64,000 bases of DNA from Arctopsyche grandis (lineage: Eukaryota; Arthropoda; Insecta; Trichoptera; Hydropsychidae). Both the position numbers and the translations under genes were made by a program. This document shows, piece after piece, positions 1 through 20,334 of the stretch. The notes beneath the pieces are model-generated. The model was not told where the DNA came from and did no database searches. It saw nothing but the letters and a program-made list of their open reading frames with translations. The stretch covers positions 3,105,001 through 3,169,000 of the forward strand of contig NC_135361.1 in assembly GCF_051622035.1 (NCBI RefSeq). The letters are read 5' to 3'. Each line of letters opens with the position of its first letter. Positions within the stretch are counted from its first letter, which is position 1.

Positions 1-702
1 AAATTTAAATACACTAAAGTCTTCAAACCAAACATGAAAATCAAATTTTATTCAATTGAAGAATCAACAAAATTATTTGATATCATTTGCAATGTTGACC
101 TTCTATATGAAGATGTCTGTTTTTCAAACAAATTTTTACTGAAGCAAATGAGAATAAAATATATTTAGAAATGGGCAATGTTATTTAAAGATCATTCCAC
201 TTGCAATGATGTGTATAAAATTGTAGCCCACATCCTTTCAATTCTACATTCCATTTCAATTTGCGAAGGAATATTTAGTCTAATGAGTGCAACCTGGAGA
301 AAGGAGAGAAACAAACTATTCTTAGAAACCGTAGAAGCTGAATTAATGCAATTGTAATGACTTAAGAAAAATTTTATCAAGCAAATCTGGCAAACATATT
401 TTGAAACAAGTTAAAATCTAGGAAAAAAACTATTATGATTGCATAATTTTTTGCATTTAAACCAAATATAATTTCTGTAATTGTATCCATTATATTTTAA
501 TAGCTGTGAATTATTAAGTGACTATTTTTATATGTTCTCTTCTACATACATATATACATATGTATATACTTATTTACATACATTATAATTTAATTAAAAA
601 TATTTTTTCTTAATTTCTTCATAAATTCTTAAACTTCTTTTTTTTTGATCGTTCGAAATAATGAATGTCCCGATCTGTAATTTTGTAAATCTGGCAACTC
701 TG
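1..702 (+). mobile_element. 3' end of a hAT-superfamily DNA transposon (degenerate)
   Basis: An open stretch at 247-357 translates to a tail with CEGIFSLMSATWRKERN and ends AELMQL-stop. This matches the C-terminal dimerisation region of hAT transposases (family pattern E-R-x-F-S-x-M, with R replaced by G here). The sequence upstream is frameshifted. The probable right terminus is GGCAACTCTG, ending at 702. Read inward from there on the minus strand, GTTGCCAGATTT followed by CGGGACATT parallels the left terminus of the MITE at 47476-47935 (GCTGCCAGATTT, then TGGGACATT). The left half lies outside the window. It sits inside an intron of, or upstream of, the FAM135 gene. Confidence 0.6.
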
Positions 703-1081
703 TGTATGATGTGTAAAATAACTGACAAATTCTGGGCTTTACACCCTTCCAAGGACTCTCACCCCTTCAAAAACAATCTATGGTCTAAGTACCATATGAT
801 GGTATACCAAATTTGCCGGTTCTATATTGAAAACAGTAGATTTCCATAATAGAAAAACAAATACTCATCTTTTAATAGTTGTTGCTAAGTAAGCTATTAT
901 GCACAAGTTGTACTTGAAATAGCCAAGGAAAACATCTTAATATTTTAATCATGTTAAATAAAATAATTGATTTTAAATAAGAGAAGTTACTGAAAAGTGT
1001 TAATCAACTCAATTGAGATATACATATGTACATAAGTAAAATAAACTATTATGTAATTAATTATTATTCTATGCAATTTAG
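703..1081. other. intronic sequence ahead of the first visible FAM135 exon
   Basis: AT-rich DNA without a supported feature, ending in the splice acceptor TGCAATTTAG at 1072-1081. It belongs to an intron whose donor lies upstream of the window. Confidence 0.6.
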
Positions 1082-9076
<7,995 letters not shown>

Positions 9077-11658
9077 CCACTTTTCTTTCGGCTAGCTGTG
9101 GAATTTATAAATTTGAACATTTGTATGTTTGATAGTGAAAGTGTATGGAAATGTCAATTTATTGTTTTCTTTGTAACAACGTTGTAAAGAAATATATACA
9201 TATAGTTTTTGGTACTTAAACATTTATTGTTATATTGAAAAAATCATATTAAATATTAATCTCCCAATTGTTGATTTGTTAAAATCAAAATTATATTAAG
9301 TGTTGTCTATAAGTGCAAATAATAGTGAGATTTGATTGCAATTTACTTTTGTAGTCGACATGTTTGTATATTAATTGATTTGAGGCCATCGTCGTGGAAT
9401 GACAGTTCATCTTCAATACGGTTGATTGTGATACATTTACACGCGAGTATCATATCAAAGATCATTTGATAAGAATATGTATGTAATTGGCAATAAGTCT
9501 AAATGCAAGTCTGCCTTAACTGTCATTCTGTGGCTTGATTCAAATGTATCCAAACTATTTGATAGATCACTCGTTATTCAATTCAGTCGTTCGAGACTTT
9601 TATTCACTCTTCGGGACCTAAAGTCTATCCAACTGACTGAAACTTTTTGTTTCTGTTAAAATATACTACATAAATGTAAAATTGTTTTTTAAAATATCCC
9701 ACACAAATAAAAACGAGCTTTCAGCTTAAATTCTTAGCGACTATACAAAATCATTACACCCTTTAAAATGATTTTTTGATCACTGCCAAAACTTCCACAT
9801 TGTGGTCGTACGAGTATCTTGTTCTTGAGATTGAGAACTTGATTCGGCATATGAATGTCACAAATATCTTAACCTAATCCTATCTGAAGTAAATGCGTTG
9901 TATGTGTTCACGAGTCGTGATTACTATTATAACTATTATTATTATACTATCAATTGGTTTAAAAACAAACAAAAAAAAAATACAAAAAGTCAATATTCAT
10001 ATGTGTATAAAGTTTATTAAGAATTTATTAAATATAAGAAACGGTGCTGTTCTTATGTTGTACCGAGTAATAAATCGACTAATGAATAAATAAATAAATG
10101 AATAAAACCAAACTGTAGGTTATTATTGTCGAAAGGGTAAAAAGTCGTGTGTGGATCTTTCATTAGACTATATTTGCATCGAGTACATACATATAGTTGT
10201 ATGTGCATACAATATTTTACTAGTCAAATGTTTATTATGTATTATTTTGTATTAGCAATAATAAATTGTAATCGTTTCAGACTTACAGTACTTACATAAT
10301 TATTGTCTTTTTATTATTAAAAAAATTTACACCGATCTGTAGATACATATGACTAAGCATTTACAATGTAACTAGCATTTTCTCAACGTTTTCGTTTATT
10401 GTAATTACAAAATGTGATTATTGATATGCACCAATTGTTTATATTATACATATATATATAAAAAAAACTTAAAATGTTAAAAAATTATATTTCATTTTTC
10501 ATACAATCTACTTATATTTAGTTTTATGTCAGTTTCCCACGTTTTGAATTATATTTTAACCTTTTCTAGTTAAATATAATGATAAAAACACCGTATTATT
10601 TGTTCAAATTATTAAATTAGAATCCAATGTTGTAATACATTGATAATTCAGAGCTTATAGTGTAACGTAGTGAAGCTTTTTTTTTATTATGAAATTTGTA
10701 TAAAAAAATAAACGCACTTTGTTCTACATATGTACTATAATTTTTTATATTACGTTGTTATAATATGCAATAATATTTTATACAAATATTTGAAATTATT
10801 ATATCTTATTGTTTTTATTATAAAAGAAAATAAAATGTTTTTGTTAATTATTTAATATACATATATATAGCGAAGACGGCCATAATATAAAATCAATGAA
10901 AGTATGTCCATAAATAAAAAAAATCATTATGAAAACACTGGCCTACGTTTGAGTAGAAAAACATAATATATTACATTAATATAAAGTTAAATTTAGCACT
11001 ACGGTATTTGAGATTGTCTTTCAACGACTGCGATTAGCCGTATAATTTAAATCGTACATGTCTGTATTCAGATAATCGCTGTGAAATGTTTTAAAAACAT
11101 ACATACATGTGTACTATTATTTGAATGTTATAATATTCAAACCGAGAGGGGAGATTGCACAATCTCGGCTTTAACTTAGTTTGAATATTATTGTAATTAT
11201 AGTTAAATTGTTAAAAAAAAAACATAAACATCATAAGTAAGTCAAAATTGAATGAAGTTCTCTCTTGAATGGTAACTACATATTGTCGTTTTATACAATA
11301 ATTGTATGATTTTTTTTAAAGAATGTAGATGTGATTTATCGGCATTTGTACAATTTTTATAATGATAATATAGAATTGACATTTATTTGTCCGTTTTATA
11401 AAAGTATTTGAAAGGAGTTTTCTTTACATATACATACAAATAGATGACAAATAGATGTTATTGCTGATTTCATATTATATAAATTGTACAAAAATCTATT
11501 TATCTATATATGGAACGCTTATCTTATATAGTAAATAATTGAAAATTTAAAAAAAACTTTAGTCGTATATAATTAGCATTGTCTGAGAGAGGTATATTGA
11601 ACGTTAGACTGAATTATGTCTTATAAAACTTAGTATCTGAATGTTCTTTAGTAAAAAA

Positions 11659-11743
<85 letters not shown>

Positions 11744-12443
11744 TATTATTTTATGTGACTGATAAATATATTTAAACAATATTATATAATATTATTATTA
11801 TAGCAATTTTCCGTGGGAATACTGGAGCTGTATGAACTTAAACTCTGTCCAAAAAATTATTGAATCTTTGATTATTAACTTAAATAAAAATGTGTATATT
11901 ATTATTATTATATATTATATAATATAATATTGTATCGAATGTTTACATGTATGTTTACGTGTGTATTGAATGAAATATACCTCACAAATTGCTCATTAAA
12001 AAAAGGTAAATAAAAAATTGTGAATAAGAATGATTGTGCATTGTGTATGTAATTATTATTATTATTATTATTATTAGTGATATAATTATTATTGTATATA
12101 TATTCATTTTCAATTTAGAGAAAAAATATTAGATTTTTTTTTCTTTTGTACATTCAAATTATAAAATAAATATGCCTAAACTATCAAAAACTTTTATCTT
12201 TAATAAAAATACCAATTCCTCTCTGTTCCTCCACATTTCCGGTCGACACAAACTCTTCAAAAATAAATAGAATGCATCTCTTCCATATTTTGATTGAAAA
12301 AATTAGAAAAATGCGCACAAAATTGCAAAGTGTACTTTTTACTACATAGATACATACAAGTTTAGCATTTTGTGCGGTTTTATCATAAAACTTTTTGAAT
12401 ATTTACTGCAGAGGTTATTAAAATTAAATCTCATAATAAATTT
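9077..12443. other. FAM135 3' UTR and AT-rich intergenic DNA
   Basis: Several AATAAA hexamers are present; the first good one is at 9706-9711, about 630 bp after the stop codon. No coding segment or structured RNA could be supported. The stretch holds an (AT)n tract at 11658-11739 and an (ATT)n tract near 12050-12076. Confidence 0.5.
11658..11739. repeat. (AT)n microsatellite
   Basis: About 80 bp of nearly pure alternating AT, preceded by TATGTATATA. Confidence 0.95.
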
Positions 12444-12802
12444 GGGGTTTGGTGCAAACGATCGACAAGCGCCAGACAGACTGAACCACAGATTAACTGG
12501 ATGGCTGCTTTAAACCCAATTCTCAACTTCACGAATGATAGATTGCACGTCAGATGACGAGTGACCTTTCGATGTGCACAGATGCAATTATTATAATTGA
12601 GTTGGATCTTTCTGGCGAGTTTAATAAGGCAAAATTCGGAACTAAAGTATCAGAAGCACAGAACGTATACAGGGTAGGTATGTCGGGACTTCGGGTAGAT
12701 TTCGCTTAGTGTAAGTGCGAGCAATGCGCACGAATAAGGTACACGTACAGTTAATCTGTGGTTCAGTTTGTCTGGCGCTTGTCGATCGTTTGCACCGCAT
12801 CG
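12444..12802. mobile_element. inverted-repeat MITE with ~49-bp termini
   Basis: Positions 12451-12499 (starting GGTGCAAACGATCGACAAGC) are the reverse complement of 12748-12796 with one mismatch. TAAATTT lies outside both ends (12437-12443 and 12803-12809), so a 7- to 8-bp target duplication is likely. No coding capacity is left. Superfamily uncertain; the size of the duplication would fit hAT. Confidence 0.75.
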
Positions 12803-12912
12803 TAAATTTATTATACTGTACATATGGTATTCTTACTTAGACTATAGGCTACAATTTTTTCAACGCCAGGCAATTTAACAAGTCTTCTTCTTCTACTTAT
12901 GTATATTTATAA

Positions 12913-13363
12913 GGTTGTGGCTATTTGCAGGTACTATATATGCAAATTATTGGCTATTTGCAGGTACTATATCTGCGACAGGCGCAAAGCCTTCTGCGCA
13001 TGCGCGTGAACTGTAACTGTCAGCGTGTTTACTGTTAAAATTTTGTTTTAAACTTCTAAAAATTTAGTTCGAACTCGTAAAGTGACGTAGAGTAAAAAAT
13101 ATAATCCAAATTAGTTAATATTATTAATTGTTAGAAAATTATTATCACATACAACGTATAATACCTGCATACAAGTACAAGCCGCGAACTAGCTAAATGA
13201 TATAAATCTATTATAATAACGTGCGAAATTTATTTGCCTCATTTATAATGAACGATATTTATAGCATACATTAAACGTAAGAAATTATAATCGGATTATT
13301 CACGCGCATGCGCAGAAGGCTTTGCGCCAGTCCCAGATATAGTACCTGCAAATAGCCACAGCC
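12913..13363. mobile_element. MITE with long terminal inverted repeats and TATTTATAA target duplication
   Basis: The left end (GTGGCTATTTGCAGGTACTA, then GGCGCAAAGCCTTCTGCGCA) is repeated inverted at 13301-13363. TATTTATAA flanks both sides (12904-12912 and 13364-13372). The first ~35 bp of the left end are partly duplicated in tandem (12917-12975). An 8- to 9-bp duplication suggests a hAT-like origin. Confidence 0.78.
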
Positions 13364-13372
13364 TATTTATAA

Positions 13373-13842
13373 AGGCGAATGTTTGTACATAATACAAACT
13401 AAATATGTATTCAAAACCATTATATCTCACGGTAGCTACTTACTGTAACTGACTGTAGACTTTTTTTCCACTTTCATTCACCCGAGCAATGCTGGGCACT
13501 TCAGCCAGATACATACATGATAGAGATGAATATTTCAACCCTCATAATATCACGTCATAGAGAACCAAGCATTTTAATATCCGTTCCTTAGAAATGAGTC
13601 ACGGAGTTATATCATACGAAGTTGTGTGCACAGAAGATGAAGTGACGTCACCAGTGACATCACCCCCCAGGGATTGGGGGGTGAGAAGAAAGGAATTCCC
13701 ACAAAAGTGAGTCACCGGAACACACCCTCCCGAATTTAGCACGAGGAACGAATTTTCACACATTCGAATACATACACACATAAAATAGTAACCATGGATA
13801 ATAAACAACTGGGGGAGGAAATCCAATACATGCTCCATAATC
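13373..13842 (+). promoter_or_regulatory. upstream region of the TEX47-like gene with tandem CRE motifs
   Basis: A full palindromic cAMP-response element TGACGTCA lies at 13643-13650 and a near copy TGACATCA at 13655-13662. A perfect 9-bp inverted repeat CACCCCCCA/TGGGGGGTG follows (13661-13683, loop GGGAT). This is about 160-200 bp before the start codon. CREB/CREM binding is known for such sites in general; its use here is inference. Confidence 0.4.
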
Positions 13843-16800
13843 ATGGACAGCTCTCGTCAAACCGTTCTGGACGTTATAGAGAGACACTTGGACACTATAA
13901 ATGCGGTAAATTTGCATACGATTGATTATTTATGAAGTTATATTCAGATGGTCGGGTGATTTTCAGCTTTTTCGTTGTTTTTTAGAAATCTTTCGTGCTG
14001 CGCGTCTTATATGTTGGAGAGCACACTTTCGAACCGGTTGAAGACGAATCTTTGGGTGCCTTCTATCAAGAGTTGATCAAAAAGATCAATTCTGGATATT
14101 GTGACGTGTATTTGTATGGATTTGTAATCGTCTATCAAAATTACTTTGCTGTTGTTATTGAGGTTAGAAAATATATAGATATGAAATGTCCAATCATACA
14201 TATGTATATATAATATCGCTATTCTGTGTGTCTGAGTGTGTGTGTATATATGTATCTGCGATAACGCTCGCCATAATATAATAGTCGTTTCGATTCGACA
14301 TACATATGCAGTTAAACCACTGCCAAAACGTATACAATATAATAACAAAAGAAAAAAACTTCTATATATACCGTTTGCTACCAATGTTTCCTCTAGGCAA
14401 ATTAGTCTCTGAGCATTTAGCGCCATCCATTGAAAATTTATTTAATTAATGAACTATTTAATTAATTTTTCTATTGGTGTTTTATATTGTTAATATGTAG
14501 GTAGTTAGATAGTTTTTATGGTTTTTTTTTTCATATGAAACAATCTATATATGTATATAAAATTGAATGTCTTTTTGTCTGTCTGTTTATCTGTCTCGTA
14601 TAGGCTCCAAAACCACTCAACCGATTACAATGGAACTTTCAGGATTTATTGTATGCATGTCCGGGAAGCTTACTGTGAAAAAAAACGGGAAAAAACCTCT
14701 TAACACACCTTAAGCGGGTGACGTAGTACTACGTTTCATATGACCTTTTTTCTACGTTTCATATGATTTTTTTTATATGAGGTTGAATTTTGAGCGATTT
14801 TTATAATCTATTGTATTTATTCGCGCAGCCTTGTGATTTTGCCCACTATCGCTAGTCGCCGCAAAATAAAATTCGCCCGCTAAAGGTGTGTTAATAATAA
14901 TATTCGTGATTACGATTTTACCGACGCGAAAGTTTGAAGCACCATAACCACGTTACCAGTTGGTTTATGACGACACGGCGTTGAAGAGACGTTGTTGAGC
15001 TCCAACCATCACTTAAAACGAGAATGGGAATTGCATGCCTTATTCTAGCATTGCAACGCATGCCGGGTTCAGCTAGTTAAATATAAATATATTTAAATAT
15101 ATGTAGGTATTTGAAAAAATTCGACCGAATGCTGATCGAAAACAGGACTGACACATTTCTTTTAATTTTGTTTTATTTAATAACTTAAAATACCAACACC
15201 CATGCGATGATATTTCATCGGGTACAACACTAGCTAAAAATAATATCATGATCGATTTTTTTCACTGCAACAAATGTTACCATTTCACTATAATAAAATA
15301 TTTTATATATGCAGTCTCTAAATAAGGGTGTTTTCTCTGTCGGTTTCTCGTTGCCTTTTAGAGAATTATTATTTTGAATAAAAATACCAATAATTTTATT
15401 TTACTACCGCTATCTATGTTTAAAACTAATAAACAAACGATGGATAAACGTCAACGACTATCTCGCCGGGCAGATTTCAAACGCGTCTTACACGATATTT
15501 TTGCACCATCGTAATGGCGGAGGATCCATTTACTTATATTGATGACCAAAATGAGCAATATGGCAAAGTATGAAAACGAACGAATAAGAGGCAAACTTTT
15601 TCCTGAATTGTAATCGTAAGTGAAACGTAAAGGAAGTATGTAAAAGGCATATTGAGTCGTTAGACCTCTTACCAAACGAAAGTCATATGGTAAATTGTAC
15701 AGAAGAGTGCATGTATGTTTAAATGATTAAGTTGGCATGGTTGACTCGAGTGTACATAAGCTTAAGTTGGTACGCTACATATTGCCCCTACCACGTGTCC
15801 CATCTGATTAGATCATACCTATACATGTATGTATATTTGATTTTCATTTTACATATACTCAGACAGCACGATAAATTATACAATATATGATGCAGTTTTC
15901 CTATAGGTATGACTTTCAATCTGACACATCTACAAACAGGTTTATTTGCCGTGGTGACGATTGTAAACCATCTCAAAAATGATAAAATGAAAGATAATAC
16001 ATTTTTACTGAAAATTGATGATTTTTCAACACTAGTAATATACCTATCTAATAAAAGCTTTTATTGCCAGGCCGGATATTTGAGCGATTAAGTCATTTTT
16101 GATGGAATTATTTTGAGACTGTTTTATCGTACAGTGGCTGTCAATCCTAGAGGCATTTCTTGGCATATTGATTTTAGTCGTAATAATCTCCAATGGTTAT
16201 CATTAAATACTTTTATTTATATCTAAACAGGGCTCGGAAGATACGATAATGAGACACATAGAATCGATAGTCGACTTGCGAAAATTTGGGAGTTTGAAAC
16301 TTTTAGCGGTCTATCACAATGTGAAAGAGGTAACATATTTTTAACGAATCGCTTTAAATTTGATTTAAATTTAAATTAAAAACCGACTTTTGCAGCGTTT
16401 CTTTTCAAATTGGCGTACATTTTACATCGACCCGCCTTCGGAGCGATTCGTCGACTTTGCCGATAAGAATTCAACCGAAGAAATACGTCAAATGTTATCG
16501 TATTGTGTGGAAAAATTGCACACGTTCACGTCGATGGTTTATGACAAGGTAAAATTTTACGGTTTAATGTGTGTGAAATTTTCGAATAATACATTTGTTT
16601 GAGCTTTTAGGGCGCACTGTCTGAAGATTTGTCGAACGATATGAAGACGCAGGCTCTTCCGGAATGTTCCACGATCAGATCGATAATATCTTCGGCCTTC
16701 GTAATGGACCTAAATCGGTACTTCGGTGCGTATCATACGCTGCCTGACTATTCGTACTCTTTCGGTGAGTAAATCTATTTTGCCAAACATTACGTGAAAA

Positions 16801-17669
16801 CGGTTCCTATATGCCTACTCCTCTAATGAATCAATAGATGATCAGAAACTTATAACGTTAATAGATAACAAACGTTTTTTTTATATGAGGGGTACAATTT
16901 TTGGAAGTGAAAAATCACGGGTTACTTGAATCGAAAAAAATTGAGAGCCACCGCGTTACGGCAAAAGGGCTCGTTGTTTGCTTGGCGTAATTAGTTTTCT
17001 TTTTTAACTAGGTTCTCCTGTTTCTGAATTATTAATTAGTTTGTTCAAGGCTATTTTTTGACGTTATTAAATCAGTGATTGTGTTATATACATAGAGTAT
17101 GATGTGTCATAATCAAGTGACACTTGTGGTGATTTACCTATTCGTTGTTTAACGAGCACTTGACTTTGTCGCCTACGTGTTTTTTTTCCTTTTCGGTCAA
17201 ATTGAACTTGATTTTGGTATTTAATTTTTGCATTAATTCTGATTTATTTGTTTTAGAAAAATGTTGGCCTGCTCCGTTTGACTTTACTCCGACTTTGTCG
17301 GATAATATTACAGCGGCTACTAAGTTTGTTCCGCTTTTAGAGGATATCCTGGGAGCTAATGTGAATGAGGAAAGTTTGGTTCAAAAAAGTCAAGTGGAAA
17401 GTAGTGTTGGTGGGGTAGAAATCGGTGAGATTTTTGTGGAAGGTAAAGAAATTCAGAAGGAATCAGAAGAAAATGAAGTTGTATCTCAACAGATTGTAGT
17501 GGAGAGTCAGAAAAATCCAGTTGAAACAAATTCACAGCAAATTGGATTAAAAAGTTTGGAAGAACGAGAAGCAATCGATATAGCAAGTGGAATTAATGGA
17601 ATAGAAATTCAAGGCATTGAAAAGGAGGATGAAAAAAATGAGACAGTAAGTCGGGAAAATGATGTGTAA
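13843..17669 (+). CDS. TEX47/BLUF-domain-like protein with charged repeat tail
   Basis: Six exons join in phase: 13843-13905, 13986-14162, 16231-16329, 16396-16548, 16611-16764 and 17257-17669, giving 352 aa. Residues ~22-115 contain VLRVLYVGEH, then GFVIVYQNYFAVVIEGSEDT and LLAVYHNVKERFFSNW. This order resembles the BLUF-fold protein TEX47 (a testis-expressed vertebrate protein with a VYP..VHVVE-type strand and a later SHN..R.F..W segment). The assignment is from memory of the family and tentative. The last exon is a Glu/Lys/Asn/Ile-rich low-complexity tail with loosely repeated VESQKN/VSQQI units. After the TAA at 17667-17669 the same frame stays open with the same composition to a second TAA at 17799-17801. 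An out-of-frame ATG at 13830 overlaps the start. Intron 2 holds a Helitron (14544-15076) and a repeat (15364-15645). Confidence 0.72.
14544..15076 (+). mobile_element. non-autonomous Helitron
   Basis: It starts TCTATATATGTATATAAAAT directly after an A and ends GCCGGGTTCAGCTAG directly before a T (15077). That is the Helitron pattern A|TC...CTRR|T with no target duplication. A short GCAT...ATGC hairpin precedes the 3' end. The 5' text TCTGTCTCGTATAGGCTCC is typical of insect Helitrons. It lies in intron 2 of the TEX47-like gene. Confidence 0.75.
15364..15645 (+). repeat. dispersed repeat, copy 1 (partner at 53833-54118)
   Basis: About 280 bp nearly identical to 53833-54118, from AATTATTATTTTGAATAAAA to GTATGTAAAA. 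It contains ATGGCGGAGGATCC in good start context. Copy 1 has a one-base deletion ahead of that ATG compared with copy 2. No inverted termini seen. See findings for a possible origin from a gene's first exon. Confidence 0.8.
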
Positions 17670-18050
17670 CTACGACAGATAAAAGTGGAAAGTCAAGAAA
17701 AACTATTGGAAATCCTAGAAATTTTTGAAAACAATGAAATTGATGAAAATCAAGAAAAATTACATGACTATGAAAGGGACACTCTTGAAGACGTAGATTA
17801 AATTAAAAAAAAAAAACAATATTGAATGAAAATATTCACGTAAATGAAGATTCTAATAAAATATTATCTCAAAATTATCAATTCCAAGCTAAATTTAAAG
17901 AGAAAAATACAATACTTTAGATATAATAATGTAATGTAATTTAATAGTTTTATGTTTCCTGGAATCTGAATTTGAAGAAAGACGAAGTTTTTGAAATTCC
18001 ATGAAACTTATGAACATACATATATAGAAATTTGATAAAATTGAGGTATA

Positions 18051-18276
18051 TCTAATATATAATTTCGAAAAAGACTTTGAATGTAAGTATATATGTATGT
18101 ATCTTTGGTTGGGAATTTCGTGAACAAGTCAAAATTATTTCAATGACGACGAGTCGATTTTTTTCTTTCGATTCAAATAAATTTAATAAAAAAAACAAAT
18201 GAATATTTACTATTAGATTCGCCATGTTTACGCTGTTTATATTACAAATACTGAGCGAAGCCGGGTAAACAACTAG
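18051..18276 (+). mobile_element. short non-autonomous Helitron
   Basis: It starts TCTAATATATAATTTCGAAA after an A and ends GAGCGAAGCCGGGTAAACAA plus CTAG before a T at 18277. Both ends fit the insect Helitron type. 226 bp, no coding capacity. Confidence 0.75.
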
Positions 18277-19364
18277 TTATATATACATATTTAATCATAT
18301 TATGATTATATAATATTATATATAATACGTTGTAGTCGATTTCATAATACATGGATACATGTACATATGTAGTGCGCATACTTGTAGATATTATTAAAAC
18401 GAAATAAAACACATTGATTGTGATGATGTAACATTTAATATATAATTTAAAAAATTCAATCATATTCATGTATATTTAAATACATACAATATATAATATA
18501 TACGTATATGTAAAAGTAAAGTCACATTTAATTTAATAATAATAATAGTATGTAATGACGAAAAATCTACTGACTATAACGTTACTGCTTGTAAAATTAC
18601 AATTTTTCTGTTATACTGCGAACAAAAACAAAACAATTTTAAAATATTAAACAGTCTTACATTATAATATGTATAATATATCAAGGTATAAAATAAATTG
18701 TTGCATTTTATTTATATAATGTAGAGTTAATTACAAAAGCCAGAATTCGATAGAAAGCGTTGGGGTTGTAGGAAATAATTCGACATGCTGAAGATATTCA
18801 TATCTAAACGTGAAAACTGAAGGCAAGCAACATTTATTGGGCTCGTTCAGATCGTACAGACCAAGGCATGCGCGATTGGTGCTCGTGTTTCGAACGCCGC
18901 TCTTTCATTGGTCGTTTGATTCAGTCGCTAAAGCGTCAACCAATGGGAGAGCGATTCTCGGTCACGTCAACACAATCGGTTCAGGTTGCTTTGAACGACA
19001 CAAAAACATAATAAAAACGCCTATATTAATATTTAAAAATGTGTGTATACATAAATATAAAATATATGCATATTAATATCGATACGATTTCTTATATGTT
19101 AAATTGAGTGGTCTATATATTTTTTCCGAATTAAAATACAAAATAAATTGTCGAATGGAAGAAGTTTTCAATTAATTTTATATAAATTATTAATGCTATT
19201 TACAATTTTTTAAATCTTAAAATTACAAAAATAAAAAAAGTAAGGAGTTTATGAATATGTTATATGTTCTGATTTTTGAATCTATACAAATAATAAAAAT
19301 TAAACTTAATATATGTAATATGATTATAATATGGCAAAAAAATAAATATATTATTATTTTTTAT

Positions 19365-19368
<4 letters not shown>

Positions 19369-19408
<40 letters not shown>
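19369..19408. repeat. (TA)n microsatellite
   Basis: About 40 bp of pure TA alternation. Confidence 0.9.
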
Positions 19409-19410
<2 letters not shown>

Positions 19411-19723
19411 AAGCCGAATTTAATTATGTAAAGACACTTATTTTATTATCACTTTTAAAAATACAAAAAAAAATAATAATATAAATATATCTTTCTCACA
19501 CTTAAAATGTTGACGAAACTTGTACTGGGAGGGTTTTTATTGTACTAATAATGAATAGGCACGTATAAATTAAATAAAAATTGTACGTTCGTTTGGCGGG
19601 CACTTAATAGGTTGACGACCTTGGCAATATGAAAATAAGTGCATCTCGCTCTGCAGTGCACAAGCTAAAGATGTTAGTTTACAGAAAAAGCATTTCAAGC
19701 ATTGGTCACATTGGAAGAAATTA

Positions 19724-20207
19724 AGATCTGACCGCACCATGCGTCAAACGAACGATCCGACACTTCACAACAGTGTGCGACAATATTAGTTAAACCGCAC
19801 TTGAACGACAACGATGCGACACTACGCAGTAAATTATGTCATTCGTTCGGTACCTCTGAGGAATATGGACAAAACGGACGCTATTATAGTATCTTTGATA
19901 TGCGAGGAAGAAAAACAGTCGAGAAAAACCAAAAGATTATGGCTACATGCTATTTCAAAGTCACGATATGAAGAAGGAGAGTAATTGTTGCAAGGCAACC
20001 CCCACTCAACGACACTTGCGTCACGTCGCGAACGACACCTTGCGTCAAAGTTGGTCGGAAAGTCAACTTTGACGCACGGTGTCGTTCTACGTCATGCGAC
20101 TGTCGCGCAGTGCGCTATGTCTCATACAATTTCATACAAACAATATTTTGTCGCGTACTGTTGGGAAGTGTCGGATCTTTCAGTTGTCGCATAGTGCGGT
20201 CAGACCT
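19724..20207 (+). mobile_element. PIF/Harbinger-type element with transposase remnant
   Basis: The termini AGATCTGACCGCACCATGCG (19724) and GCGGTCAGACCT (ending 20207) are inverted and extend about 60 bp with mismatches. A TTA target duplication flanks them (19721-19723 and 20208-20210). A 39-codon frame at 19865-19984 reads KTKRLWLHAISKSRYEEGE, matching the N-terminal region of Harbinger nucleases (R-x-W-x-H-x-I-x-x-x-R-x-x-x-G-E) and then stops. Multiple GCGACA/TGTCGC repeats lie just inside both ends. It sits about 130 bp beyond the TPPP stop codon. Confidence 0.8.
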
Positions 20208-20334
20208 TTATACAAAGTAATTGTCGAATTAAGCACTAGGGTTTGGAAGTCAACCAATTTAAGCACGCTGAACACATATGTATGTTATGAGTATGAGAAG
20301 AGTGGTGGAAGGATGATTATAGTGTGCGGGATAA

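Larger units (their letters stand above)
17802..19723. other. intergenic AT-rich DNA with one Helitron and one GC-richer patch
   Basis: Apart from the Helitron (18051-18276) and a (TA)n tract near 19369-19408, the only distinct piece is 18820-18990. This is GC-richer and has two inverted CCAAT motifs (18908 and 18940 areas). No coding exon could be supported. Confidence 0.5.

Noticed and set aside
14007-14426. 139-codon minus-strand frame
   Set aside because: Overlaps exon 2 of the TEX47-like gene and intron; no recognisable content.
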